NCBI GenBank assembly: GCA_014529385.2
Contig: CM043960.1
Span: 76,283,910-76,347,909 of the forward strand
Source: Adiantum capillus-veneris
Lineage: Eukaryota; Streptophyta; Polypodiopsida; Polypodiales; Pteridaceae
DNA length: 64,000 nucleotides
Direction of reading: 5' to 3'
Shown here: positions 1 to 11,296 of the stretch, in pieces
Layout: each line of letters begins with the position of its first letter
Numbering within the stretch: position 1 is the stretch's first letter
Position numbers and translations under genes: made by a program
Notes under the pieces: generated by a model
What the model was told of the DNA's origin: nothing
The model's database searches: none
What the model saw: the letters and a program-made list of their open reading frames with translations, nothing else

Positions 1-3000
1 TGTCACCATTCAAGAAAGCAGTAACAATGTCTGATTGATGTACATCCCAACCAAAATGAGCTGCCAATGCACATAGAAAACGCACAGTAGTCATACGACA
101 AGTGGGAGCAAAAGTCTCTTCATAATCTATGCCTTTTTGTTGTGCATAACCCTTTGCAACAAGTCGAGCCTTATGGCGATCGATCTCACCATCCGGCTTG
201 CGTTTCAACTTGTAAACCCACTTCGTACCAATGGCCTTTTTGCCAGGAGGCAAATCACATAAAGTCCATGTGTCATTCTCTATAAGTGCATCATATTCTG
301 ATTTCATGGCAGCAATCCAATTTTCTGAATTCTGTGCTTCATCAAAAGACAGAGGCTCCTCAACATCATGTAAACTAGACACAGCCAAAGCATAACAATC
401 TGATGCATAAGATGCATGGCGAGAGCCTGAACGAGTACGACTAGATAAAGGTGCATCCAATTTACTGTCACGCAAAGTGTGCACCAGCCATTTTGGCATA
501 CCTCTAGCCTGCTCATTTTCAGCCCTTTCCTCATCAAGTACATCATGTACATCTGCATCAGTAATAGGCTGTTCTAAAACATTTTCAGAAACCCCCATAG
601 GCTGTACATTTGCCTCATTGGAACTTACATTCGTATTTCCACCACTGAAAAGAGGCAACAAAGTGTCATAAATGTCCTGTGAGCTTACATTACTGTCTCT
701 AGTACATGACAGCAAGGGTTGAACAGAATCTTCCACAAACACTACATCCCGTGAAACCAAAATACGTTTTGTTTGCGGATGATACAACCTGTAACCTTTG
801 CTTTCAGCACTATAACCAACAAAAATACATTTGACAGCCTTATCATCCAATTTTCTGCGCTGCACTTGTGGCACCAAAGCATATGCCAAACAGCCAAAAA
901 CACGCATGTGCTCAATAGAAGGTTTTCTATCATGCCATGCTTCATATGGAGTAATAGACTGCAAAGCTTTCGTAGGACACCTGTTAAGTACATAAGTGGC
1001 ACACATGATGGCCTCAAGCCAAAAAGAATGCGGCAAAGCTTGACTTTTGACCATACATCGTGCCATTTCCGTTAGTGACCTGTTTTTCCTCTCAGCAACA
1101 CCATTTTGCTGAGGTGTATAAGGCACTGTACATTGGTGTTTTATCCCACGACTAGCCAGAAATGCATTAAATTCATGAGACATATACTCCCCCCCTCGAT
1201 CGGAACGGAGGGTGCCCATAGTACATTTTGAGACATTTTCAGCCATAGCCAAAAATTGTTTGAAGCACATAAAAACTTCGGACTTCGCTTTAAGCGGAAA
1301 TACCCACGCATGCCTGGAGTAATCATCAATGAAAGTCACGAAGTACAGGTAATTGCCCAAGGACAGAGTTTGCATGGGCCCACAAACGTCACTATGCACA
1401 AGCTGCAACCTGCATGTGGCCCTAACTGAACCATCCTTTGGAAACTTAGAACGCTGCATTTTACCCAGAATACAGCCTTCACAAACATGTTTGATAGGTG
1501 CTTCAAGAGGCGGCAAAGAAGCTACCATATCAGATTTCTGCAAACGCAGCAAACTGGCAAAATTCAGATGACCAAAACGTGCATGCCAAAGTTTTGCATC
1601 TGAAATAGCCCTTGAATCTGCAACAACATTTGCAAAATTTTGTCCACACTTGTCATACAAAGTGAGCTTATACAGCCCACGGCACAAAAGCCCAGATGCA
1701 ACAATTTCATCACCAAAACTGAGATCATGAACTGTACATCTGTCATCCACAAATTTGACTACAAGTCCAAGTCTAGCAAGTGCGGATACAGACAATAGAT
1801 TCTTCTTGATCCCAGGTACATAAAGTGCATCAACAAGTGTGAAGGAACTGCCATTAGCAGCAGTGAGCACAATCTTTCCAACTCCCTGAACTGGATAAGA
1901 GGCGTTGTTGGCACAAGTGACTGAATTCCCATGAGGGACAGACTCGAGAGAGGTAAACAATTCACGATGTGAGGTAATGTGCTTTGTAGCACCACTGTCG
2001 AAATACCACACATGTGAATCTGCAGCAACTGACAAGCATGCATCATGGACAGCAGGATTGTAAGTGCACTCTGCGCTAAAAGCCCATTCTGCATCAACAT
2101 CAGCATCACAATCTCCTTTCACAGAAGACTCAACAATGGCTGCATTTGTAGTGGAACCAGCATTTGCAGTGGAACCACCTTCTTTCTTCTTAGCCTCTTT
2201 GGCCTTCAACTTAGGACACGACTTGATCAAGTGATCATTGGCTTTACAATAATGGCAACGCATCTTCTTTTTGCCCTTATCACCAGAATTGCCAGACGAA
2301 GTGCTGCCAGCAGAAGCATTAGGAACAGAATTTTTGCCACTCGCAGCAGAACCATAAGAAGTGGCTGCATTACTGTTACCACCCTTTCTTTGAGAAGCAA
2401 TAAAAGCCTGTTCAACTGCACGCTGCCTAGTCCTGTTTTTTCTAGAAAGTGACTCTTGCAACAGCAATGTGCATAATGCATCAAACTTGACAACTTCAGG
2501 ATTTCCTTGGGTCATCAGTCTCCAAGTACTAGCAAAAGTCTGGTAGGAATCTGGTAAGGCATCAAGAACAGTCTGCACAAGGGAACTGTCAGAAATGACT
2601 TCACCTGCAGAAATGAGTTGCTCATTGATATCCTTGACACTAGCAAGGAAAGTGTCCATATCATCTTCCTCATGCATAATCTTCGACTCTAGCTCTTTAC
2701 GCAGCAAAGCAATTTTAGCCTCATTGCGGCTTGCATAAAGACTTGCTAGAATATCCCAAGCCTGTTTTGCAGATTTTGCTGAACGGATGTGAGGAATAAT
2801 GGTGCGCTTCACAGACAACGCAATCAATGCATGAGCCTGCGCATCCTTAACATCCCAACGAGCTTGTTCTGCTGTAGGCAAAACAACTCTAACAGCTGCA
2901 ATCCTTGCAGCAAGACCTGCAACATCCTCAACATCGCCTACATCTTCAGAACCAGGACGTACATCAATGCCCTGCACAATGTTCCAGACACCTTTTGACA

Positions 3001-3106
3001 CAAGAACATTTTGCATCATATAAGCCCACATAGGGTAGTTGTCCCCATCCAACCTGTCCTCAGCAGCAAACATCTTGAACACATCTGTGTTGTTGTTGTC
3101 AGCCAT
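1..3106 (-). CDS. copia Gag-Pol polyprotein, N-terminal 1035 residues (partial)
   Basis: Reads from an ATG at 3106 in a good plant start context (ACCATGGCT) to the window edge, so it is 3' truncated only by the window. In order it holds the UBN2-type Gag domain, a CCHC zinc knuckle, an aspartic protease with a DSGA site, the GAG-pre-integrase HHCC zinc region, the integrase core and the first part of reverse transcriptase; the last residues visible are DIVTAFLNGD. It differs little from the complete copy. One visible difference replaces the Gln right after the second integrase aspartate (DQGGE becomes DRGGE). I found no indel relative to the intact copy, so the frame is probably open, though I did not translate every codon. 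In the cell the product would build virus-like particles, copy the element RNA into cDNA and integrate it. Confidence 0.88.
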   Translation of the reverse strand, partial: MADNNNTDVFKMFAAEDRLDGDNYPMWAYMMQNVLVSKGVWNIVQGIDVRPGSEDVGDVEDVAGLAARIAAVRVVLPTAEQARWDVKDAQAHALIALSVKRTIIPHIRSAKSAKQAWDILASLYASRNEAKIALLRKELESKIMHEEDDMDTFLASVKDINEQLISAGEVISDSSLVQTVLDALPDSYQTFASTWRLMTQGNPEVVKFDALCTLLLQESLSRKNRTRQRAVEQAFIASQRKGGNSNAATSYGSAASGKNSVPNASAGSTSSGNSGDKGKKKMRCHYCKANDHLIKSCPKLKAKEAKKKEGGSTANAGSTTNAAIVESSVKGDCDADVDAEWAFSAECTYNPAVHDACLSVAADSHVWYFDSGATKHITSHRELFTSLESVPHGNSVTCANNASYPVQGVGKIVLTAANGSSFTLVDALYVPGIKKNLLSVSALARLGLVVKFVDDRCTVHDLSFGDEIVASGLLCRGLYKLTLYDKCGQNFANVVADSRAISDAKLWHARFGHLNFASLLRLQKSDMVASLPPLEAPIKHVCEGCILGKMQRSKFPKDGSVRATCRLQLVHSDVCGPMQTLSLGNYLYFVTFIDDYSRHAWVFPLKAKSEVFMCFKQFLAMAENVSKCTMGTLRSDRGGEYMSHEFNAFLASRGIKHQCTVPYTPQQNGVAERKNRSLTEMARCMVKSQALPHSFWLEAIMCATYVLNRCPTKALQSITPYEAWHDRKPSIEHMRVFGCLAYALVPQVQRRKLDDKAVKCIFVGYSAESKGYRLYHPQTKRILVSRDVVFVEDSVQPLLSCTRDSNVSSQDIYDTLLPLFSGGNTNVSSNEANVQPMGVSENVLEQPITDADVHDVLDEERAENEQARGMPKWLVHTLRDSKLDAPLSSRTRSGSRHASYASDCYALAVSSLHDVEEPLSFDEAQNSENWIAAMKSEYDALIENDTWTLCDLPPGKKAIGTKWVYKLKRKPDGEIDRHKARLVAKGYAQQKGIDYEETFAPTCRMTTVRFLCALAAHFGWDVHQSDIVTAFLNGD

Positions 3107-3435
3107 GGTAAATGCTGCACCTGATGTGAAAACTGCCCGAAAATAGGAGAAATGGAGCGGGAACAACTTGTGCTATATAGCACAAACCGTAGAAGACTAT
3201 AAGGCACCTGTTATGCAGAAAACGGCACTGACAGAAAATCTGCACAAAATGACGAAATAGCCTGTGCAGTACTGCTCGTAGTGGAAACGGAGGCCGAAAT
3301 GAGCCCAAATCAAATTCTGAGCAGACCCAAAATATTTGTCGACCTGCGAACGCTCGCCAAAGCTCACTGAAATCGGAGAAAGTGAGCAGGCGTGTGCTGG
3401 AGCAGCTGGCGACTAAGCCCGGGAGGACGTGACTT

Positions 3436-3447
3436 GCTCTGATACCA
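3436..3447 (-). promoter_or_regulatory. primer binding site, initiator tRNA-Met type
   Basis: Minus strand reads TGGTATCAGAGC two bases inside the LTR. This is the standard plant copia PBS, complementary to the 3' end of initiator tRNA-Met, where minus-strand cDNA synthesis starts. Confidence 0.9.
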
Positions 3448-3449
3448 AT

Positions 3450-3676
3450 TGTTGGAATTAGGGTTGCAGAGAAACACACACAGCTTGGAGAAGACGAAGG
3501 AAGCTCAAGGCACACAATAGAGAGTGTATTCCTTAGTGTGCAATGGAAAGATAGATAGCCCTAGAGTGATGGGCGTATATACAATGCACGGGGGAAAAAA
3601 CCTCCTAAAGAGGGAAAAAATGCCCCGACGGTCCTAGTGTGTTCACACACATCACTACCACATGTATATGGTAACA
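3450..3676 (-). repeat. 5' LTR of family A copy 1
   Basis: 227 bases, TG...CA ends, matching the 228-base LTRs of the copy at 29027-34205 except for about four substitutions and a one-base T-run length change. It carries the element promoter; a TATATA motif lies mid-LTR. The transcript would run leftward. Confidence 0.93.
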
Positions 3677-4420
3677 GGTACTTCACCCGGTCGGGCAAAA
3701 ATAAAACAAACCCATTCATCCCTTATCCCTCGAGCATGAATGACCTAGGTATAACAACTTGTCGGTTATTCTGCCCTAGTCGAAAAGGGCCAATCTCCGA
3801 CAAGTTCCCCAAGGGAATCCTCTCAATGGACCGGCCTTTCAATCAAGTTGACCCCAAGAAGATCCATCTTGGTTCCCGGTCATTTCCAGACAATCTTCAA
3901 AACTACTAGTTAAATCTATGTTTTGCAATGGGCTATCCTTATCACCTCTCTAGATCCCTTTTTAACTCCTAGTTGGTAATTTCTAGGTTCATTCATTTAT
4001 CAACTTTAATTCCTACTTTCATTAATTATGTACCAGCCAAGTTTATTTAGAAAATACAAGCGAGTTTTTGCCATAGACATTTGATGGTTAATGTCTCTTC
4101 GAAAATGCCAACTTTTTAAGTTCAATACCCGTTTTGTCGATTCCCAGGTTTTTGCAATTCTTTGCCATCCATGGGGTATCTCCATGGAAGCTTATAGAGT
4201 TTTCGGTTCAAACAACATGGAGATCAATTCCGCGAAGTTATCCCCTATCTCCCCCATTCCGTATTTGCAAACAAACTTGAAATTGAAAACTTTAGAAATA
4301 CTCTTCAATACCAAAAATTGAACTACTTCTATCGAGCTTAGACAACTACTCTTTTCTTATGGTACCTAGCTTTCCATTTTAGGAAGCTAGAAGGTCATCC
4401 TATAATTTATGACTTTTCGA
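3677..4420. other. intergenic, no gene recognised
   Basis: Unique-looking AT-rich DNA beside the copia insertion. An open frame across 3637-3909 begins inside the LTR and has no recognisable domain, so I do not call it a gene. The stretch running to about 5857 ends in a GGGACCTTACA motif and could be a long degenerate LTR, but no partner is visible. Confidence 0.5.
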
Positions 4421-4422
4421 GC

Positions 4423-5055
4423 TTTCCATTAAAGCTTAAACTTAAAATACAAGGTAGTCACTAAAGCTTACACCTAAAAGCAAAGTTACCATTAATGCTT
4501 AGCTTAAGCGTGCAAATCTACCTTTGAAGCTTAACTGTATGATGCATAAATGATCTTATCATTTGACCCTAATTGCGAGGTTTCCATTAAAGCTTAAAAC
4601 CTAAAAATGCAAGGTAATCACTAAAGCTTACATCTAAGTGCAAAGTTACCATTAAAGCTTAGCTTACGAGTGCAAATCTACCTTTGAAGCTTAACTTTAT
4701 GATGCGTAGATACTCTTATCATTTACCCTAATTGCAGGGTTTCCATTAAAGCTTAAAACCTAAAAATGCAAGGTAATCACTAAAGCTTACATCTAAGTGC
4801 AAAGTTACCATTAAAGCTTAGCTTACGAGTGCAAATCTACCTTTGAAGCTTAACTTTATGATGCGTAGATACTCTTATCACTTAACCCTAATTGCAAGGT
4901 TTCCATTAAAGCTTAAAACCTAAAAATGCAAGGTAATCACTAAAGCTTACATCTAAGTGCAAATCTACCTTTGAAGCGCAATTTAGTGATGCATAACTAC
5001 TATTAGTACTTAACCCTAATTCCAAGGTTACCATTAAAGCTTAAACCTAAAATTA
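4423..5055. repeat. tandem satellite, ~159-base unit with ~32-base sub-units
   Basis: The word TTTCCATTAAAGCTTAAA recurs at 4423, 4581, 4740 and 4900, giving periods of 158, 159 and 160 bases. A fifth partial unit starts near 5029 after a shortened copy of about 128 bases. Each unit splits into five sub-units of 34, 31, 32, 33 and 29 bases, and most of these contain ATTAAAGCTTA or a close variant followed by a TGCAA word. The array is AT-rich with regular AAGCTT (HindIII) sites. No coding potential. Confidence 0.92.
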
Positions 5056-5242
5056 TGCAGATAAGCCTTCCTAGTATTAAAACACATGGATTAATAATCT
5101 TACTAGAAATAGAGATTACCTCCTCTAAGCAAGAGGAAAGTGGGGTTGAAGTCCTTCTTGAAGAGATGTGAGGCTCAAAAAGGAAGGAAAGGGATTTAGG
5201 ATGAAGAGGAAGGAGAGAGGAGTTTCTTTACAAAACCCTCAA

Positions 5243-5302
5243 GGGTTTGGCCTTCAAGAGAGGGAGAGAGTTGAGGGTTTGGCCTTCAAGAGAGGGAGAG
5301 AG
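5243..5302. repeat. 28-base direct duplication, period 32
   Basis: The block GGGTTTGGCCTTCAAGAGAG plus GGAGAGAG occurs at 5243-5270 and again at 5275-5302. It sits in a purine-rich stretch next to the satellite. Confidence 0.85.
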
Positions 5303-5440
5303 CAAGAGCAAGGTTTAATGGAAACCTTGATTTACTTAAGCATAGTCTTGAGCATGGCAAGTATGCAAGTAGCTTAGCAATATATGTGTGTCTAAAATTA
5401 CAAAGGAGAGGGGGTGCTTATATAGGAAATGGTGGGTGGA

Positions 5441-5575
5441 ATTCTCTTCTCAGTTCCTATTGGACCCCAATTCTCTTCTCAATTCCTATCGGACCCCAAA
5501 TTCTCTTCTCAAATGCTATTGGACCCCAATTCTCTTCTTAATTCCTATTGGACCCCAATTTTCTTCTTAGGTCTT
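5441..5575. repeat. minisatellite, ~30-base unit, 4-5 copies
   Basis: Repeats of the form ATTCTCTTCTCAATTCCTAT followed by TGGACCCCA, spaced 29-31 bases, with the last copy diverging. Non-coding. Confidence 0.88.
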
Positions 5576-7063
5576 ATCCCTTAACTTTATCTTTCAATTA
5601 AGTTAGTCCCTTTTTCTCCTAGTTCTTGATCTAGATCAGTTCCCACGCAGCTTTTGATGAAGAAGTATAAAAATAATCTTAATCTTAAAGGAGAAATATA
5701 GGGATTACGTAATTTCTTATCTGAAATATCCTTGTCTTTTCATTCTGGAGTAAAGTCTCGTTGTCCGTATAACTTCTTTGTCGATCTTACTTTTTCTAAA
5801 TTATTTTTTAGGCCGAAACCTTTCTGAATGGATCTAGGGTTTAGGGAGGGACCTTACAAATTGGAAAACATACATATGGAAATTGTTAAAGGTAAATTTT
5901 CTATGATTGAAGGTCTTTACACTAATTTTTTCCAAAATTTGTAGGTTTTATTAGCTTCAAATTTAGAGATAAATTTAGAATTTTATAGGTTGGATTGTGG
6001 TGAACCTACGTTTTTTTCAAGCATTGTTGTAATTTTGGTCTTAACTGTACAAAGGTAGCATGAGGATAGTCACTAATGGAGGTTAACCAAGGCTGACGGT
6101 GATGCCAGCAAAACACAACAACAAAATATGAACCACTAATCATCTACAAAATTAGTGCAATATGTCTCTCCCTTGTCTTCTCTTGACTGAATGTCTAGAG
6201 AAAAGCAAAACCCTTGATGCTAAAAATTCAAAATCCTTCACAATAGGAAAATATAGCACGTATTCTGAGATCGTATTCCTCTTGAGTATTTAGAAGTAAA
6301 TTCAACAATTGATAAAATCACGAGGCCTGCCTAGCAATAATGATCCAAATTAATGCTTTACAATAATGTAGTGCATGCAAGATTAAGGATCATAGTCGTT
6401 AGTTATATGTGGTCCCCAACCAACCCACACCATACAATACTAGCAAACAAGGGTGTGCTCAGCTTGGCCAATTAGCATTCTTTGTCTCTAAAGGCATGTA
6501 GTGGTTTCAAGGAACCTTCAAAATTTTTAGAAGAAAAGGGATTCTCTTTCTCTTCTCGTACCATTTCTAAATTGCCTCAAAATTTCACATAACTAGCCAA
6601 AGATCAAGACATTCTATAAAGCTCACAAAATATCAAATGACCACAGTTCTATACTTGGAACCACATTACCATTGCAAAAATGAGGGTGGGACTCGGAGAA
6701 TGCCAAGAAAGAAGAGCTTAATGTTACAAGAAGGCATCTTAGATATGGATTACAACAATTGTTTGAGAAGTGTTCACTACGTGCATAGCAACCTCTCTGT
6801 CCCTCCCTCCCTTTGTGTGTGCACGTGCACATGCATGATGATGTGCACACACCCCACATAACCACAAGAACAACACAAAGTTAAAGAGCTTTCCCATGAT
6901 TATCAAGACATGTGCACACATACAAAAAAAAACATAAAGTTTAAGTGTATGCCCCCTAATATCAATCTGAATGAAGATGGCAACATTTTCTTATTTAGAG
7001 TACATGTTCATCTCTAATGGCAATTAACATCCTACAACATGGGTGTGACCTAATGTTGAAAAG

Positions 7064-7064
<1 letters not shown>
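5576..7064. other. intergenic, no gene recognised
   Basis: AT-rich single-copy-looking DNA. Short frames on both strands near 6620-6920 have low-complexity (Cys/His/Thr-rich) products from CA/TG-rich DNA and no known domain. A telomere-like GGGTTTAGGGAGGG occurs once near 5838 and is not an array. Confidence 0.5.

Positions 7065-7143
<79 letters not shown>
7065..7143. repeat. (CT)n microsatellite, ~79 bases
   Basis: Uninterrupted CT dinucleotide tract. Confidence 0.97.
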
Positions 7144-7145
<2 letters not shown>

Positions 7146-7899
7146 GATAGTTTCCTACGACGTTAAAATTCTCTTGTTCTCTCTATCTCACTCTCTCACA
7201 CACACATCAAATAAATAGTTATGTCCTTGTCACTGGAATTAGATGCACATTGTGATGCAGACAACAACATAGAACCTTAAAGACACAATTCAGATTAATA
7301 TGAATTGCCTTTCATATTAGATTGTATGCTTGAATAACTCTTTGAAGCCCTTACAAATGAATGTAGAGATGAAATGAATGACACAATTGACTTGTAGGAG
7401 CAAGTGCATAGATTCTTACAAAAGCTCGAGTGCCTAGGTTCTCTTGAATGACACACACAAAGATGAATTCACCCAAAGTTTCCTATGCCCCTTCTTGTGT
7501 TTGCTTTCCCTTTATTATTGACACAATCTCTGTGGCATGCATCTCTCTTCAAGCATTAAACAATCTCTTACTACATAGTATTTGGATTATCATCTCAAAA
7601 AACCTATAATGTACAATTAATGTTCCTATTAAAACAACTCTCCAAAGTTTTCTCAATCATTAATGGGCATTCCTCCTAATAAAATAGTCAACATTTTCAC
7701 ATAACTACCTACTTGGCTTAAAAAGATTCACAATCTCCATACATGTCTTTGAGAAATTCAAAATCAGTGGCTATTATTATACATGTATCCATGAGCAGGC
7801 TGGTGGCAATAACTCCAAAAGCACCAAAATGTTAGGCTCACAATACTCATGTGAGATATCACTACTGCAACAATGAAGGATCTAGAGCTATCAATGCGC

Positions 7900-7901
<2 letters not shown>
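7144..7901. other. intergenic, no gene recognised
   Basis: AT-rich DNA between two microsatellites. I see no open frame, RNA gene or repeat that I can support. Confidence 0.45.

Positions 7902-7977
<76 letters not shown>
7902..7977. repeat. compound microsatellite (TG)n(GA)n
   Basis: About 36 bases of TG run directly into about 40 bases of GA. Frames through it encode only Ser-Leu or Thr-His repeats. Confidence 0.97.
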
Positions 7978-7978
<1 letters not shown>

Positions 7979-10021
7979 ATAATGTTTGGACTTAGAGAGC
8001 ATGCCACTGACACTTGGTATAAACAACACAAATGGAAACAATTGACAAAGAAAAACTTTAAAAGCCGACCCACACATTGAGACCAATTGGTTGATGAGGT
8101 GGCACCTTAGCCATGGGTTCCAACTTGCAAGCTACTACGTGAGATTTGCTAGGAGGAAAAGCTTCTCAAGACTACAACAACGTAATCACCAATAAGATAC
8201 AATTTTTGCAAAATTACATCTTAAGATTTTCATTACAAAAGCACTAGAGAAGGGCAGGAAAAAAGGTAGGTAGGAGAGATAAGACTTGACTTCAAATTTG
8301 GAACCATTGTGGTAGATCAGTAGAGGGGCAAGAGAAAGAAAAATTGAAAGTGTATAGGTATCTGTATCATAAGGAGAGTAATCACAAGTGGGTGCATATA
8401 GGTAAGTTGGGGCATCCCTTAGGAACCCAATCAAACTATAATACACAGGAGGCTTAGGGTTGGTGTGGGCGAGACGAGAAGAGATAGAGGGAGAGGAAGA
8501 CATTCATAATTCATTGCTTGAGGGAGCCATCACCTTGAGTGAGCATGAAATGCTTGTCACGATGACTAAAGGTGGGTCCATGCATGTCCAGCAAATGAAC
8601 ATCACCCCTTGGCAGTCAATCAGTCTCCGACACAGTCAGCGTGTTTCCCCTCAATCAATTTTATGCCCATTGGCTTATACATGGTCGTCACTAGCAAGAG
8701 GGTGTGTTCATGTAAATGAACAACAATGCCTCCACATTGCTCTTGGGTGTCACCGTGTAGCCCTCCTCCAAGCACAAGCACGTTTAGAATAATGCATTGT
8801 TTTAGATATGTGGCACAATGATTGGCAGAACAACAATGAAGTACAAGAAATTAACCAAGAAACATATTTGATGCCTTGAAGAGATGGAGGAAGGAGTAGT
8901 CGACCACTAGCACGTACTGCGGCGAAAGCAGCAACTTGGTGTCCATCCACCCTTGATTACTAATTGAGCCTCGATTCCCACCACCTGACTGTTAGCTCCT
9001 AGATGATTCTCCCAGAAGTATTCCACCATGATACGTGGGTTGGCCGTCACTACGCAGTGGTTTAAACAACAATCCAAGAACACCCTCCATGGATCTGGGT
9101 AAATATCCTCTGCATAGAGCTTTGACAACACTGGCCATACTACTACCTCTATGTTCTTTACCTTCAACACCACAAATGACACAAAAATCAGCACCCGTAT
9201 ATGATCCCATCATTCCACAAACTATGAGCCTTATCTTGAATGCTCTCTATAGTTACTGCAGCTCAGAGCTCAAGAAGACCTAGCCATGGACGCTGCCCAT
9301 GAAAAGAGGCCAAGGGTGAAACCCGACGACTCAAAGGAGATGGGGTTGTGCTTGAAGGCATGAGAGGTGAGGAAGGGCCAAAAGAGGAGGCCGTCATCCT
9401 CTAATGTTGGAGTGTCCAGCAGCCTGAAAGGGTTTTGAGAGCATTACCAAATACAAAATGCCGCTTGTGCAACAGAGGAGGAGGTACATAGAGGCTGCGT
9501 GGGGGCATGAGTTTTTGGTGACGAGAGAATGCTCTAGCAGGTTGAGCGCGAGGGAGACAAGGTTGCAGAAATTCAAGCTCACTTTTGGCTAGTTGAATCA
9601 TCCTTTGGCGTATGGAGTGCTCAGCGTTGGGCTGTTAACCCACAAATCATCGTGCTGAGTAGTTGATAGGGGACCCCAAAATGATGCTCTGTAGAAGAGA
9701 TTTCCATTGCTTATCTCTTTAATGAATGCCCACTAACTTCTACGATCAATCACTAAAGTCTTACATTCAAAAATTAAAATTTAATATTAGCCAAGGAAAT
9801 TGTGTATAGGGGCTCCCAAAATTCATCCTAATGCTATAGGTGTACATTTCCTCTCTATGAAAGACGTTACTTGCATCCTAATGCTATGGCAGGGTTGAGG
9901 ATACAGTACATGTAAGAGGGACACATGGCCGCTTTCAGTAGAACTAAGATAGGGATCTAATGATGCCTCTATCCTCGATGTGCCATGTATTCGCTATTGT
10001 CTCTACTACTCGTCGGGAGTC
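7978..10021. other. intergenic; possible unrecognised decayed exons, minus strand
   Basis: Minus-strand frames at 8186-8503, 8907-9194, 8992-9213 and 9394-9601 are less low-complexity than their surroundings and could be pieces of an intron-containing or decayed host gene. Stretches such as ALCRGYLPRSMEGVLGLLFK (inside 8992-9213) look protein-like. I recognise no family, the frames do not join without breaks, and I see no convincing splice set, so no gene is called. Confidence 0.3.
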
Positions 10022-10026
10022 TAAAT

Positions 10027-10212
10027 TGTTGGGGTATAAAGCCCAATGTGGTTGCCCAGGTAAGTGGGCGGGCCTATGTACACATATTCTTTTGTAAAAA
10101 CCTAATAAGAACTCACTATGCTCTACACATTACAACAGAGCGAGTTCACCATATCGTCGTGCTCTTCTTCTCGCACTCTCTCTCGCGTCGCACTTCCGCT
10201 CGTACTCCTTCA
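10027..10212 (+). repeat. 5' LTR of copia family B
   Basis: 186 bases, TGTTGGGGTATAAAG...CTCCTTCA. A TATAAA lies only 8 bases from the left end (10035-10040). The same sequence returns at 15356-15547. Confidence 0.95.
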
Positions 10213-10214
10213 AC

Positions 10215-10226
10215 TGGTATCAGAGC
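10215..10226 (+). promoter_or_regulatory. primer binding site, initiator tRNA-Met type
   Basis: TGGTATCAGAGC two bases after the 5' LTR, the usual plant copia priming site. Confidence 0.93.
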
Positions 10227-11296
10227 TCAGATCGAGGCTCGGGGCAGCATTGTAGGAAGCTAGAGTCACCTGCTCAGATTGGAGTGAGATTCGACAGGTG
10301 AAGACATGGCCCCAAATCCTGTGGGACAGTCCGAAGGGCTTGGTGTTCTCAGAATTTCATTCTGAGGTCATCTCGGCCACCGTTCGGCTTCGACAAAGTT
10401 CTGCGCAGGCCATTTTCGACTACGTGGTCTAGGCGGGTGCGGATCCGACTCTGCAAATTTGGGGTTTCGGCCTACGACTGCAGGTGCTGAGGATATCGAC
10501 ACTCCCAGAGTGCTGATTTGTGGCTGTCTACACATCGAAGGACGGCTCACAGTTCTTGGAGGCGTGTCACATACGACACGGGCGCATCTACACATAGACT
10601 GTAGGCGACATCCACTAGTTCATCAGGTAGCTTGTGTTTGCTGCTTGATATTCCAGATTTCATCCTGACATTGAAGGTACTTCCACATGGGATGTATTGT
10701 CAGAGATGATGTATGTCTGTTGAGGGTTTGCTGGCTGTGAGTCACGCAGCAAACAACCGCCGCAGCGGTTACAGCATACAGTGGGAAATTTGTGGATGTA
10801 TGACTTTGTGGGAAGTCTATGTACTGTCAGATTTACTGTAGCCTTGGAGGGTCGAGTGAGGTTTTATTGAGCTGGGGGATTCTCTAATGTTGAGATCCTT
10901 TCGGTGATACAGGTCTTGGAGCGATCCCTCAAGCACCCTTAGATAGGCAGCTAGGATGTATTGACTGTGAGTTAGACAGTTGGGATTGCACCTTTGCTTT
11001 ACTGCCGTTGAGACATTGTCGCAGTCTATGCTTACAGGACAGTGACAGGACAGTGAGAGACAGTACAGGTTTACCCACAGCTTACAGTGTTAGAGAGACA
11101 GTGGTTTTTTGAGCTGTTTTTTGGTCTGTTTTTTAGTACACCATAGCCATTTGACAAAGGAGACTCTGTCGAAATTTCTGTAGAATCTGAAGCTTTCTTG
11201 GTTCATTTGACAGGTTGATATGGGTTCAGAGGTCAGTTTACAGGGGAAACTTTGCCGAATTTTTCCCAGGAAAGTAAACTACTGTGAAGCGTAGCT

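Larger units (their letters stand above)
1..3676 (-). mobile_element. Ty1/copia LTR retrotransposon, family A, copy 1 (cut by window edge)
   Basis: Minus-strand copy of the same element as the complete one at 29027-34205. Matching positions in the two copies add up to a constant (32723) across 1-3207, so there is no net indel in the coding part. The window edge cuts it inside reverse transcriptase, so the rest of RT, RNase H and the 3' LTR lie outside. It has a 5' LTR (3450-3676), a primer binding site and gag-pol. The five bases after the LTR (GGTAC, 3677-3681) would be its target duplication, but the partner is out of view. Confidence 0.95.

Noticed and set aside
4423-5055. Regularly spaced repeats as a CRISPR array
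   Set aside because: Eukaryotic context, sub-units contiguous without unique spacers, no cas genes.
5838-5851. Telomere-like GGGTTTAGGGAGGG
   Set aside because: Occurs once, not as an array; no evidence of an interstitial telomere.
8907-9601. Minus-strand frames as a multi-exon host gene
   Set aside because: No family recognised, no consistent splice sites, internal stops; left as an unassigned stretch.
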